64,000 bases of DNA, taken from Shewanella violacea DSS12. Lineage in GTDB: Bacteria > Pseudomonadota > Gammaproteobacteria > Enterobacterales > Shewanellaceae. Under the pieces are notes generated by a model. It was not told the DNA's origin and did not search any database. It worked only from the letters and a program-made list of their open reading frames with translations. Positions within the stretch are counted from its first letter, which is position 1. The number at the start of each line of letters is the position of its first letter. Position numbers and translations under genes: made by a program. Positions 26,307 to 35,445 of the stretch are shown piece by piece. The stretch is taken from positions 4,113,685 through 4,177,684 of the forward strand of contig NC_014012.1 of NCBI RefSeq assembly GCF_000091325.1. The letters are read 5' to 3'.

Positions 26307-26882
26307 TTGGACGCACTAGAACCACTACTCGCATCAACCTTCACGGTTGCGATCGCCGAAATCGGTGACAAAACTCAACTGCTAGCTCTCATACTCGCCG
26401 CCCGATTTAGCCATATAAAGGGCAGTAAAACGGCAATCATTCTCGGTATTTTCCTGTCGACTCTGCTCAACCATTTTTCCGCTGCTTGGCTAGGTAATTG
26501 GGCCATAGGCTTGATTAGCCCGGAACATGCGCGCTACTTAGTCGCTGCTTCATTTTTTGCTATCGCCCTGTGGGTATTAGTCCCGGACAAGGTCGATTGT
26601 GAAGAGAGCCGCTTCTATAAGATGGGACCTTTCATTGCCACCTTCATTCTGTTTTTTATCGCCGAGATGGGCGATAAAACTCAAATAGCCACTGTGGTAT
26701 TAGCGGCGAAATACGATGATCTAGCTCTGGTAGTCATGGGCACGACCTTGGGCATGCTTCTGGCTAACGCTCCTGTGGTCATGGCCGGAAACTTCAGTGC
26801 GGATAAATTGCCGCTAACCCTAATTCATCGTGGATGTGCGGTATTGTTTGCACTCTTAGGTGCCGCGACCCTGATGTTTTAG
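26307..26882 (+). CDS. mneA: UPF0016/GDT1-family manganese exporter
   Basis: A 191-residue membrane protein made of two related three-helix halves, each with the ion-binding motif: EIGDKTQ at residues 18-24 and EMGDKTQ at 120-126. Members such as Vibrio MneA export Mn2+, and the Mn riboswitch upstream fits that role. The start is TTG at 26307 with AAGGA upstream, in agreement with the usual family N-terminus. The gene symbol is by homology. Confidence 0.88.
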   Translation: MDALEPLLASTFTVAIAEIGDKTQLLALILAARFSHIKGSKTAIILGIFLSTLLNHFSAAWLGNWAIGLISPEHARYLVAASFFAIALWVLVPDKVDCEESRFYKMGPFIATFILFFIAEMGDKTQIATVVLAAKYDDLALVVMGTTLGMLLANAPVVMAGNFSADKLPLTLIHRGCAVLFALLGAATLMF

Positions 26883-27005
26883 TTAACGAGCGTTAATTCA
26901 CGAGCGTTAAGTTTTTAGTTATAAGTTTTAAGAAAAGCACTCGCTTAACTTACCGCTTATAGCTTACGACTCGTCACTCGTCACTCATTACTCATTACTA
27001 TGATC

Positions 27006-27037
27006 AAAAAAGCCAGTGCTCTAAGCACTGGCTTTTC
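27006..27037. terminator. bidirectional intrinsic terminator
   Basis: AAAAGCCAGTGCT and AGCACTGGCTTTT pair perfectly around CTA, flanked by A-runs and T-runs. It serves the catalase gene (minus, 28 bp away) and the exporter gene (plus). Confidence 0.92.
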
Positions 27038-27064
27038 AATTTCAACAGAGGTAACGACTAAGAA

Positions 27065-28531
27065 TTACAAGCCCAATGCCTGCTTGATACGCTTACCGTA
27101 GTCCGCATCCGCCTTGGTGAAATGCTCGACCATGGTCTGCTGCACATCCATAGTCGTCTGACTCAAGCTGCCACAAATAGTGGTGATCAATCTGGCCTTC
27201 TCAACTTCGGGGAAGATTCGATAGAGGTTACCCGCCTGAGTGAAATCATCTTGATTATAACGGCTGTATCTATCGGCTTCACCGTCGAGACGCAGTGCTG
27301 GCTCGGCGAAATTGCTCGGCTCAACTAATGCAGCTGCAGTGCTGTTAGGCCCGTAGTTAACACTAGCATCTCCACCAGTTTGGCTGCCGTTATAGGGACA
27401 CTGAGTCCCCGCCATGGCACCGGCTCTTTGATGGTGGTTTGCCTTAGTGGCATGTGGGCAGTTCACAGGTAGTTGGTTATAGTTGGTGCCGATTCTGTAT
27501 CTCTGTGCATCGGCATAGGCAAACAAGCGTGCCTGTAACATCTTATCTGGTGATACGCCAACACCTGGCACTAAGTTACTCGGGGCCAATGCTACTTGCT
27601 CGACTTCGGCGAAGTAGTTCTCTGGCATGCGATTAAGCTCGAGCTCACCTATCTCTATCAGCGGGTAATCGGCGTGAGGCCAGACCTTAGTCAGATCGAA
27701 TGGATTGATATGATATGTGTTGGCATCGGCTTCCGGCATAATTTGCACCTTAACCGCCCAACGTGGGAAGTTACCATCTGCAATCGCCGCAACCATGTCA
27801 CGCTGAGATGAATCAGGATCGATCCCTTTAAGAATATCGGCCTGTTCAGGGGTCAGGTTTGCTATGCCTTGCTTGGTCTTGAAGTGAAACTTAACCCAGA
27901 AGCGCTCGCCTTTATCATTCCACAATGAATAGGTGTGTGAACCATAACCATTCATCTGACGGTAGTTAGCCGGAATGCCGCGATCCGACATCAAGATAGT
28001 CACCTGATGCAGGGCTTCGGGATTCAATGCCCAGAAATCCCACATGGCTTGTGGATCTTTGAGGTTAGTCTGAGGATTGCGCTTCTGAGTATGAATAAAG
28101 TCAGGAAACTTAATGCCATCACGGATGAAGAAAGTCGGTGTGTTATTGCCTACTATGTCGTGATTACCACGGGCAGTATAAAAACGTAGGCCAAAACCTC
28201 GGGGATCACGCTCAGCATCGGCTGAACCCATTTCACCGCCTACGGTAGAAAAACGAATGAAGGTTTCGGTTTGTTTGCCAAGACCATTGAAATGATCGGC
28301 TATGGTGTAATCGCTCATATCTTTGGTCAGAGTAAAAGTACCGTAAACCCCAGTGCCTTTGGCATGCACGATACGCTCTGGAATACGTTCACGGTTAAAA
28401 TGTGCGAGTTTTTCTAACAGATGAAAGTCTTGTAGCAGTACCGGACCTCGCTCACCTGCCGTCATGGAATTTTGATCGTCAGCAATAGGCGCGCCATTTT
28501 GGCTGGTTAAGTAGTTAGCTTGTGTCGTCAT
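27065..28531 (-). CDS. clade-3-type small-subunit catalase
   Basis: A 488-residue haem catalase that breaks H2O2 down to water and oxygen. Features: distal His in RIVHAKGTG (about residue 56), FIRFSTVGGEMGSADAERDP, RDGIKFPDFIHTQKRNP, and the haem-ligand Tyr in RLFAYADAQRYRIG (about residue 340). There is no C-terminal extension, so it is the small-subunit KatA/KatB type. A TTG at 28543 extends the frame, but GGAGA lies just before the ATG at 28531, which is preferred. No signal peptide. The leader contains an octamer repeat. Confidence 0.92.
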   Translation of the reverse strand: MTTQANYLTSQNGAPIADDQNSMTAGERGPVLLQDFHLLEKLAHFNRERIPERIVHAKGTGVYGTFTLTKDMSDYTIADHFNGLGKQTETFIRFSTVGGEMGSADAERDPRGFGLRFYTARGNHDIVGNNTPTFFIRDGIKFPDFIHTQKRNPQTNLKDPQAMWDFWALNPEALHQVTILMSDRGIPANYRQMNGYGSHTYSLWNDKGERFWVKFHFKTKQGIANLTPEQADILKGIDPDSSQRDMVAAIADGNFPRWAVKVQIMPEADANTYHINPFDLTKVWPHADYPLIEIGELELNRMPENYFAEVEQVALAPSNLVPGVGVSPDKMLQARLFAYADAQRYRIGTNYNQLPVNCPHATKANHHQRAGAMAGTQCPYNGSQTGGDASVNYGPNSTAAALVEPSNFAEPALRLDGEADRYSRYNQDDFTQAGNLYRIFPEVEKARLITTICGSLSQTTMDVQQTMVEHFTKADADYGKRIKQALGL

Positions 28532-28541
28532 ATTATTCTCC

Positions 28542-28586
28542 AATTCTTTAATTCTTTAATTCTTTAATTCTTTAATGCTTTAATTC
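28542..28586. repeat. 8-bp tandem repeat in the catalase leader
   Basis: Four units of AATTCTTT and one AATGCTTT, then AATTC, lie directly upstream of the GGAGA ribosome binding site of the catalase gene (AAAGAATT on the mRNA strand). Confidence 0.9.
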
Positions 28587-29014
28587 AGTCGTTTGGGTCG
28601 ATTAGTTCAACCAGTCTTCGATAAAATCCAAAATCGTGGCCATGTCGCGCCTCCATACTTTTGGTCAATGCTCTAGTCAGTGCTTTTAGCCATTTCTTTT
28701 GGCAAGCCTGCTTAGCGGTAAAATGTCGATGACTAAATATTAGTTCAAAAGTACAAGTTTCAAAAACGATTAAAATCGATTTACGCAATTCACTTTACAG
28801 ATTAACAATTTAATAGGCTGTGAATAGATACATTTAAACGAATAGCTTGAATGGCATTTAATGATTATTAATCTTTTTAAAACATGGATATTGATATAAA
28901 TCAACAAAAGGCAGGTACAGAGTTAAGCCCTGTAGAAAAGGTATTCTAGGAGAGATATATGTGGTTCAACTTGATAAAACTAGGGGGGAAACGTGGGAGT
29001 ATGGGTGTCAGTCA
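28587..29014. other. catalase upstream region with FNR-type site
   Basis: About 430 bp without a convincing gene. It includes the palindrome at 28891-28904 and a 23-codon frame with AGGAGAG at 28961-29032 that overlaps the next terminator. Promoters for the catalase gene must lie in its left half. Confidence 0.45.
28891..28904. promoter_or_regulatory. perfect FNR/EtrA-type binding site
   Basis: TTGATATAAATCAA matches the FNR consensus TTGAT-N4-ATCAA at every position and is symmetric. It is 360 bp from the catalase start (minus) and 57 bp from the small plus-strand frame at 28961. The regulated gene is not clear. Confidence 0.65.
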
Positions 29015-29047
29015 TAAAAAAACCCGCTAACGAATGCTGCTAGCAGG
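29015..29047 (-). terminator. intrinsic terminator
   Basis: On the minus strand CCTGCTA pairs with TAGCGGG (one T-G pair), followed by seven T residues. It ends the transcript of the small membrane protein gene at 29191. Confidence 0.8.
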
Positions 29048-29134
29048 CACTTTTATCAACACAAAACTTCTATCCAGATCAAGATGTTATTCCAGCTCAG
29101 AGCTGCTTACTAAGTTTAGAGCCTCTCGCTCAGG

Positions 29135-29195
29135 CTAAGCTCAGAATCTCTAGCTCAAGCTAAGCTCAGAATCTCTCGCTCAAGCTAAGCTCAGG
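29135..29195. repeat. 25-bp repeat directly after a stop codon
   Basis: CTAAGCTCAGAATCTCTAGC and close variants start at 29135, 29160 and 29185, 25 bp apart. On the minus strand the first unit begins with the stop codon of the membrane protein gene. Confidence 0.85.
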
Positions 29196-29439
29196 GCTGT
29201 TCATTAAGCGCTTTCTCGGCTTTATACATTTTGACCAGGTAATACGCATCTATGAGTACGATAAAGAAGTTCACCAGGGCAACAGGCAAGGCATCTATGG
29301 CTAAGCCATAGGCTACGAATAAAGCCGCACCGATCAAGTTCCACCAGCGTAATTTTTTGATGTTTGACATCATAAGCGAGATGGCTACAACCACAGAGGC
29401 TAGATAGCCTACCCACTCCCAAATTATTATACTGTCCAT
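29191..29439 (-). CDS. small membrane protein, YgjV/CBU_0592-like
   Basis: An 82-residue protein with three hydrophobic segments (WEWVGYLASVVVAISLMMSN, WNLIGAALFVAYGLAI, LVNFFIVLIDAYYLVKMY). The first helix and the WWNLIGAALFVAYG block resemble the small bacterial membrane family that includes CBU_0592 and part of YgjV. Function unknown. I recall homologues carrying misleading names, so no enzymatic role should be assumed. Confidence 0.65.
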   Translation of the reverse strand: MDSIIIWEWVGYLASVVVAISLMMSNIKKLRWWNLIGAALFVAYGLAIDALPVALVNFFIVLIDAYYLVKMYKAEKALNEQP

Positions 29440-29555
29440 TTTATGTTTACTCCCTTTAACTTACTGCGTGTCTAGCTCGAGATATATTCAACATTATGAA
29501 CAAAACTCAGTTAAATCTACAGTTCATTACACAGAAAAATGAGTAAAGAAAACGG

Positions 29556-29993
29556 CTAGCGCTTCACCACAGCTGCGGTCATACGTGAGATACAACAGAG
29601 ATCGCCGCCACTGTTATGGATAAGAATCTCCCACACTGAGCTTCTCTTACCTAAATGCACAGGTTTTGCCGTCGCGGTTAGCACACCATTTCTGGAAGCT
29701 TTAAGATGATTGGCATTGATCTCTTGCCCAACACAATAGTAATTCTCAAAATCTACCACGAAGTTGGCCGCATAACTTGCTACCGTTTCCGCCAGTGCTA
29801 CATTGGCTCCGCCATGAACTATGCCTAAGGGATTATGAACCATTGGAGTGGCTGGCATGGTCGCCACGATATAATCGTCACCGATTTCGGTGATCTTTAT
29901 GCCCATAGTTTGCATCAAGGTGCCCTTGCCATTTATGCCTGCTTCCATCTTGGCACACGTTTCTAAGCTCACCGGTCTAAACCAAATACTCAT
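29556..29993 (-). CDS. hotdog-fold acyl-CoA thioesterase (YdiI/MenI-like)
   Basis: A 145-residue single-domain thioesterase. It follows E. coli YdiI closely in layout: VATMPATPMVHNPLGIVHGG, the catalytic Glu in NVALAETVASY, GQEINANHLKASRNG and the C-terminal GDLCCISRMTAAVV. YdiI/MenI hydrolyses 1,4-dihydroxy-2-naphthoyl-CoA in menaquinone synthesis, which would suit a menaquinone-rich Shewanella, but other acyl-CoAs are possible. The frame also opens 12 bp upstream; the ATG at 29993 (MSIWFRP) fits the family better. Confidence 0.8.
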   Translation of the reverse strand: MSIWFRPVSLETCAKMEAGINGKGTLMQTMGIKITEIGDDYIVATMPATPMVHNPLGIVHGGANVALAETVASYAANFVVDFENYYCVGQEINANHLKASRNGVLTATAKPVHLGKRSSVWEILIHNSGGDLCCISRMTAAVVKR

Positions 29994-30005
29994 GACTAGG
30001 TCCAT

Positions 30006-30513
30006 TGTCGTAATAATTAGGCCACAGTCTACTGGCTAGCCTTGTAAGTTTAAACAGGTAAGAGGAGTTAACACTATTCCAGAACAGCCAGTAGAGCTTA
30101 ACCTTAGATGCTGTTGAAAACTTCCATACATTTTTTATCGATGAAACAATGTGATGGAGTCAGATTATACAGAATTAAGTTACAGCTATGAATTAAGCCG
30201 AGTTTTATCAGAGATAAATAACATTTTCATTCATTAGCAAGCGTAAAAACCTGCAAGGCGATACCATTATAATCAAGATGAATGAACAAGCCCAAAACAC
30301 AGCTAGAATACTGGTATGTAGGCATCTAGAACTAGGTTAAGTGGTGAACACAAGCAAGACGCAGGCCTAAAAACAGCAAGATAAGATCGATTATTTACCA
30401 TAGAGAAAGTAAATAACACATGAAAACAGCCAGTTAATCACCAATCTAATTCCAAGTTACACTTTTATAAACTTTACTCATAGAATTTAAAGAACAGTAT
30501 GAGAAACAGTATA
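30006..30513. other. intergenic region without recognisable gene
   Basis: About 500 bp between the thioesterase start and the exeM terminator. AT-rich; no frame, repeat or site that I can support. Confidence 0.5.
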
Positions 30514-30547
30514 AAAAAACCGCTTTTAATAAATTAAAAGCGGTTTA
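30514..30547 (-). terminator. intrinsic terminator of exeM
   Basis: AAACCGCTTTTAAT pairs perfectly with ATTAAAAGCGGTTT over a two-base loop, flanked by an A-run on the side that becomes the T-run for minus-strand transcription. It lies 26 bp after the stop codon. Confidence 0.92.
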
Positions 30548-30572
30548 GGCTTAGTACAGAGTCATTACAAAA

Positions 30573-33224
30573 TTAGTGCTTACGACGACGTAAACCCAGT
30601 AATGATAATAATCCCAATCCCAGATAACCTAAGGAACCACCATCATCTTTCTTAGGTTCAGGACTAGGCTCAGGTGTTGGAGTCGGTAACGGATAACTCA
30701 GAGCGACAATCACAGGGTCATGATCCGAAGAGCGGAATGCATTCTCTGACTTTGCCAAGTCACCGGAGTACTTTCCCGGATACTGGAACAAATTAGATTC
30801 GACCGAGTTGATGTGCCAATCCTGAATATCTATGACTCTCTGTGCCAAACTTGCATTACCCAGAGCATGATCTAGATTACCTAGCTCCCCGCCATAGCTG
30901 TATGAATAAGTATCTACACCATGTACCTGAGTATTGAGGTTAATATAGCCAAACCCCTTATCTATTACTCCACCGGTCTGCTCGTAGACCTTGCCATCGA
31001 GCGTAGTCCAAGATGCGCCGACGATATCACGATCTGAAGTGGCGGCATCAAAATCGGTTAGCACTCGCAAAGGATCTTCTAAGCCATAGGCATTTAGATC
31101 GCCGATGATTAACAGATCGCCCTCAACATCTTTGAGTGACTCACCCAATACCTTAACCGCAGATACACGGAATTCGTTACAGTGTCCCTGTAGATCTGCG
31201 GGATCACTCTTCTCGGCAAACTCAGTCCAATCTTCCAAGCAGCTAGAGCCCTTAGACTTAAGATGGTTGACCACAATGGTTAGCTTCTCGCCGTTGACTG
31301 CAAAACCTTGGCCTAAACTGTGGCGCTGATACTTGTCATAAGCAGGACTAAGGGAGACCTTATCTGAGTCTTCACGTGTCGCCACTCCCGCTGGAGCATG
31401 TTGCTCCGGCGTGGCGATAATGAAGGCATCACCACTAGGCTTAACCTTTCCCGGACGATAGATAATCCCTACAGTAATGGCATCAGTGCCGATAAACTCA
31501 GAATCGGCAGTGGCAATGAAGGCATAGGCGTCGGCCGCCGGCAGCTCAGCATTGAGGGCATTGACCAAATATTGAATCGAGCTTGTTGCGCCGAAGCCGT
31601 TGTTCTCAATCTCCATTAAGCCAAGGATATCGGCGTTCATTTCTTTGATAGCGTTAACTATCTTAGTGCGTTGCAACAGGTACTCATCCAAGCTATGAGC
31701 ACCACGGCCACAACCTCGGCTCGCATCGGCGTCATCTTGATCTCTACAAGATACATTCAATGCGCCACCGACACTGCTATCACTGGTAAATAGATTAAGT
31801 ACGTTAAAGCTGGCAACGCGGATATCGCCGATTGTCGCGATATCCGGTGTTTCAGTTCTGTCATTAGCCCGCAGCAGATCCGCTGCAGAGATTTGATTGG
31901 TGGCCATCAGGTTATATTTACTATAGCCATAGCCAATCATGCCTTCTAAGTTGGTGATGGTATCACCGATGCGAAGGTAGCCTGTATCGGCGTTAAAGTC
32001 CTGAATATAGGGAACCACACCAGTATCAGTCTTCACGCTGGGTAAGATCTGCAGTTGATTAAGCTTATTTTTTGCCTGTAGTAGCGCCGCTGCATCAGAA
32101 CCTGGTAGCTCTACCTGAGTGGCTTTCATCAAAGGTGCCTTATGAGCCAAGATAAGCCCAAGAGAATCACCATAGCGACCATACATGTTGGTAACCTTCA
32201 TGTCGGTACTGGCATCGAGTCTCACCTTCATCCCCTCTAAACGCTCTAGAGTATCGGCTAAGGCTTCACCTTCGACGATATACAGTGGCTCCGCTGCTGG
32301 CACCTCGGCATCACCATAGATGGCGATATCTGTACCTATGTCGGTAAGCTGGGTCTGACCGTATTTTTCTTCGACCATGCCCTGAATACACACAGTGACA
32401 CCAGGCTGTATTGCTTCAGGAGCCAGGTCATTTAGGTAGACGAATATACCATCTGAGGTGAACACTGAATCATCCCCCTCAAGCTCTTGCACGAAGATGC
32501 CCTTTTGCTTATCACCCCGAGCCGTGACCACACCTTGAATGGTAATAGCTGAGTCTGACTTATACTTACCCTCTGCAACTAAAGGACTCTTAAAGCCTGT
32601 GCCCTGAATATCATAAATAGGAGTGAAGCTAGCGCCAACACAGCTAAATTCTGGCTCAACCCCGCCAGTACCGTCGTCGCCACCGCCGACATAATCACCG
32701 CTACGAGCACCAAGTCCGGCCAAATAGTTAGTGCCTTTATTGGTCCACTCACTCTGGTTCCAGGTAGCCTGGGGCACGCTAATATCATTTTTACGCTGCA
32801 GGGTAATATTCTTGGCAAAATCATCGGAAGACAGGATACCGACTCTATCGATAACCTTAGTGCCATTCATCAAGTCAACGGCATCGTTACCGTTAAAGGT
32901 CATGTTTGTGCTGGTAAGCTGATCGATGCCTGCATCTAATGGAATATCGGCAAGGTTATGTACCACTACCTTGGTTGATTTAGCGGCGATTGTGCCACTT
33001 AACGTAACCATTAACGAAGCCGTCGCGGCACCATTACCGTGTCTCACCAAGGTGTAGCCAGATAAATCTACAGGCTTATCTCCTGTGTTATAAAGCTCAA
33101 TGGCTTTCTTGTTGCCACCATCTCCTTCTACATATTCGCTGATCATCACATCAGCATTGGCCATTATCGGCAAAGCTGCGGCAATAGACAGTGCAAGCAC
33201 TGACATTTTTTTAACATTATCCAT
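30573..33224 (-). CDS. exeM: ExeM/NucH-family extracellular endonuclease
   Basis: An 883-residue exported nuclease. Order: signal peptide (residues 1-24), lamin-tail domain (about 25-150, ISEYVEGDGGNKKAIELYNT), an OB-like middle part (about 195-440), an endonuclease/exonuclease/phosphatase domain (about 465-845) with GLMEIENNGFG, VVNHLKSKGSSC, IGDLNAYG and SSDHDPVIV, and a C-terminal GlyGly-CTERM tag (GGSLGYLGLGLLSLLGLRRR). The tag is a substrate of rhombosortase. In S. oneidensis ExeM degrades extracellular DNA in biofilms and for nutrient use. Single gene. Confidence 0.92.
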   Translation of the reverse strand: MDNVKKMSVLALSIAAALPIMANADVMISEYVEGDGGNKKAIELYNTGDKPVDLSGYTLVRHGNGAATASLMVTLSGTIAAKSTKVVVHNLADIPLDAGIDQLTSTNMTFNGNDAVDLMNGTKVIDRVGILSSDDFAKNITLQRKNDISVPQATWNQSEWTNKGTNYLAGLGARSGDYVGGGDDGTGGVEPEFSCVGASFTPIYDIQGTGFKSPLVAEGKYKSDSAITIQGVVTARGDKQKGIFVQELEGDDSVFTSDGIFVYLNDLAPEAIQPGVTVCIQGMVEEKYGQTQLTDIGTDIAIYGDAEVPAAEPLYIVEGEALADTLERLEGMKVRLDASTDMKVTNMYGRYGDSLGLILAHKAPLMKATQVELPGSDAAALLQAKNKLNQLQILPSVKTDTGVVPYIQDFNADTGYLRIGDTITNLEGMIGYGYSKYNLMATNQISAADLLRANDRTETPDIATIGDIRVASFNVLNLFTSDSSVGGALNVSCRDQDDADASRGCGRGAHSLDEYLLQRTKIVNAIKEMNADILGLMEIENNGFGATSSIQYLVNALNAELPAADAYAFIATADSEFIGTDAITVGIIYRPGKVKPSGDAFIIATPEQHAPAGVATREDSDKVSLSPAYDKYQRHSLGQGFAVNGEKLTIVVNHLKSKGSSCLEDWTEFAEKSDPADLQGHCNEFRVSAVKVLGESLKDVEGDLLIIGDLNAYGLEDPLRVLTDFDAATSDRDIVGASWTTLDGKVYEQTGGVIDKGFGYINLNTQVHGVDTYSYSYGGELGNLDHALGNASLAQRVIDIQDWHINSVESNLFQYPGKYSGDLAKSENAFRSSDHDPVIVALSYPLPTPTPEPSPEPKKDDGGSLGYLGLGLLSLLGLRRRKH

Positions 33225-33580
33225 TTATTCAACCCCATTATTATAATATGCCGTTATTTTTTATTAACGTGCGGGGGGATTCTTACAGACTTGAATGACA
33301 AAAAAAAGACGGGTAAATCACATTAATGGATTATAAATACTTGTTAAATATAGAGAAAAGTCAAAACCATTTAACATTAATTAGAACAAGTAATTCAGAG
33401 TGAGACTTTAGCGAGTAAAAATCAAATACTTACCTAAGAACAGAGTCTAATGACAAATACATTATTCCAATTTATTAAGCTGTTACAGATATTTACAAAA
33501 CCTTAATAAAAAACAACAATAAAGAGCGTTTTTTATACAGCAGCAGTTAATAAGCCTTAGCATCTGTATTTTTCTGGCAT
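33225..33580. other. AT-rich exeM promoter region
   Basis: About 355 bp, very A+T-rich, no gene. It must contain the exeM promoter; no operator is recognised. Confidence 0.45.
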
Positions 33581-33604
33581 AAAAAAGCGGCCATAAAGAC
33601 CGTT
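33581..33604 (-). terminator. weak intrinsic terminator of the LuxR-type gene
   Basis: On the minus strand CGGTC pairs with GGCCG (one T-G pair) over TTTAT and is followed shortly by six T residues, about 115 bp after the stop codon. Confidence 0.6.
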
Positions 33605-33719
33605 CTAGCATATTTCGTTAGTAGCAATCACTCGGCAGCGGTCAAAATTAACACTTAAATATTAAATCATGACTACCAGGTAGACAGTTTAATCAAGCAT
33701 AACTGTTTGTAACTGCCTG

Positions 33720-34385
33720 TTAGGAGCAGAGCTCGAAATGGCTCTGATAGGTCTGTGCCCATCTCAGTAGCTCAACGCGATTACGCGATTGCGTCTTCCT
33801 GAAAATAGAGGAGATATGTGCCTTCACCGTGTGTTCACTGATACAGAGTTGATGGGCGATCTCTTTATTTCTAGCACCACTAGACACAAGCTTAATGATA
33901 GTGCGCTCTCTGTTGGTAAGCATCTGCAGCATGGCTGCGTTATCTTGTGAGTAATCATTGGTCTTGTCTAAGCGGCTCACCAGTTGGCGAAACATCTTAC
34001 TGATCAGAGTCCTGTCATACCAAAGCTCATCGGCCACCATCTTTCTTAAACCTGTTAACAAGAGGTCCATACGCTGATCTGCATAGAGCAAACCGCGTAT
34101 CCCAAGTAACAAGGCTGACTCAGGATCAAGTTTCTCGCGATTAACCTGATAGAGTGCAACCGGAACATGGGACACCAGACGAGATGCCAATAGCGGGATC
34201 CCCTTACTGTCTAACGCGGCTCCCTCCTGCTCTATCAGATAGAAACAGTTATGGTCCCTCTCAGGATCAAGCTCAGATACCTGCTTCACTATACGGGTTT
34301 TGAGTCCAATAGATTCGGCCAAAATAGCCAAGTGACATGGGGCGGCGACTTGGTGTAAGAACACCAGTTCTTCAATCTTACTCAT
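33720..34385 (-). CDS. CsgD/VpsT-like LuxR-type regulator
   Basis: A 221-residue protein with a degenerate receiver-like N-terminal domain and a LuxR-type HTH at about 153-215 (LTNRERTIIKLVSSGARNKE, then CISEHTVKAHISSIF). Residues 122-125 read WYDR at the place where VpsT has its c-di-GMP-binding W[FLM][TS]R motif, so c-di-GMP sensing is possible but altered. The usual phosphorylation Asp is not evident. The family controls biofilm matrix genes. Its position next to exeM, a biofilm nuclease, may be meaningful. GGGAGAG precedes the ATG. Confidence 0.8.
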   Translation of the reverse strand: MSKIEELVFLHQVAAPCHLAILAESIGLKTRIVKQVSELDPERDHNCFYLIEQEGAALDSKGIPLLASRLVSHVPVALYQVNREKLDPESALLLGIRGLLYADQRMDLLLTGLRKMVADELWYDRTLISKMFRQLVSRLDKTNDYSQDNAAMLQMLTNRERTIIKLVSSGARNKEIAHQLCISEHTVKAHISSIFRKTQSRNRVELLRWAQTYQSHFELCS

Positions 34386-34649
34386 ACACTTCTCTCCCTG
34401 AAAAGTTTACTTGTTCTCTGTAAGGCGGAGGTGGTCAATCTTCCCTATCAACCAGAATGATTACTATTGTTTATAGATTTAGTAGATTCGGATAGTTTCA
34501 CTTGTAACGCTATAGTAAAAAAGTATCGATCAAATGTAAATCAAACAAAAAGTTGCTTTACAATCAGGTTTAGCTATTAAGCATGATAGCCTTAGACTTT
34601 TAAAGCATAAAAAACCAGTAGACTTTATGATGAATAAAGCAATCCACTG

Positions 34650-35252
34650 TCATACGTTAAACCTAGCCAGCTGTACATCATGGAACTTAACAAGTGTTAT
34701 CAAATATATCAATCCACCCAACAGCGCCATCGCCATATCCGATTGAGTATCCCAAATATAGCCTTGAGTCCCCAGAAATGCTTCCGCATTATCCCCCGTT
34801 AGCAGAGCAAGCCACCACTCAATTAACTCATAAAATGCAGAAAACGCTAGGGCGAAGCACAATGACAAGAAATTACACCAGCCCCCAGGTTTAACTATAT
34901 CTAAGCGAATAAAGATCTCCCGAGCGACTAAAGTCGGCACGAATCCCTGAGCAAAATGGCCTAATTTGTCGTAATTATTTCTGTCTGAGCCAGTAATATC
35001 GGCGATCCAGTCAAAAACGGGCACCTCGGCATAGGTATAGTGTCCACCTACCATAAGTATGATGCAGTGAAGCAATATCAAAGCATAAGCCAGAGGCGTC
35101 AGTGGAAAGCGCTCTCGAGTCAGAAATAAAACCGGCAAGGCGACCAGAGCCGGTAACACCTCCAAAAACCAAGTGAACGGATCTTTGGGCTCGATAGCCG
35201 ACCAAACCAACACAGACATAAAAATCACTAACCAAGTAAGCTGTTTATTCAA
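34650..35252 (-). CDS. DUF2238 (YjdF-like) inner-membrane protein
   Basis: A 200-residue protein with about six membrane helices. The polar loop motif NNYDKLGHFAQGFVPTLVAR and the helix AFSAFYELIEWWLALL with its acidic residues identify the YjdF/DUF2238 family, whose function is unknown. The start is TTG at 35252 with TGAGGT upstream. Divergent from serA, sharing a 193-bp intergenic region. Confidence 0.8.
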   Translation of the reverse strand: MNKQLTWLVIFMSVLVWSAIEPKDPFTWFLEVLPALVALPVLFLTRERFPLTPLAYALILLHCIILMVGGHYTYAEVPVFDWIADITGSDRNNYDKLGHFAQGFVPTLVAREIFIRLDIVKPGGWCNFLSLCFALAFSAFYELIEWWLALLTGDNAEAFLGTQGYIWDTQSDMAMALLGGLIYLITLVKFHDVQLARFNV

Positions 35253-35445
35253 AATAGGAACCTCATATACAGATAAACTCTATTGTTTTGATACAAGAAT
35301 AATAACTTTAGCCATCTAGCCCTCCACAGTGCCTAAAAAAAATGCTACTTTGGTCTGACAAGTATCAAAAGAATACTAATAATTTAATAAATTAAAAATA
35401 AACTTAGTTAACAAAATACCAATAATCGAAGAAGGTACCCAAATC

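Noticed and set aside
28585..28788. 67-codon frame on the minus strand upstream of the catalase gene
   Set aside because: No recognised family, no good ribosome binding site, and it lies in the likely catalase promoter region.
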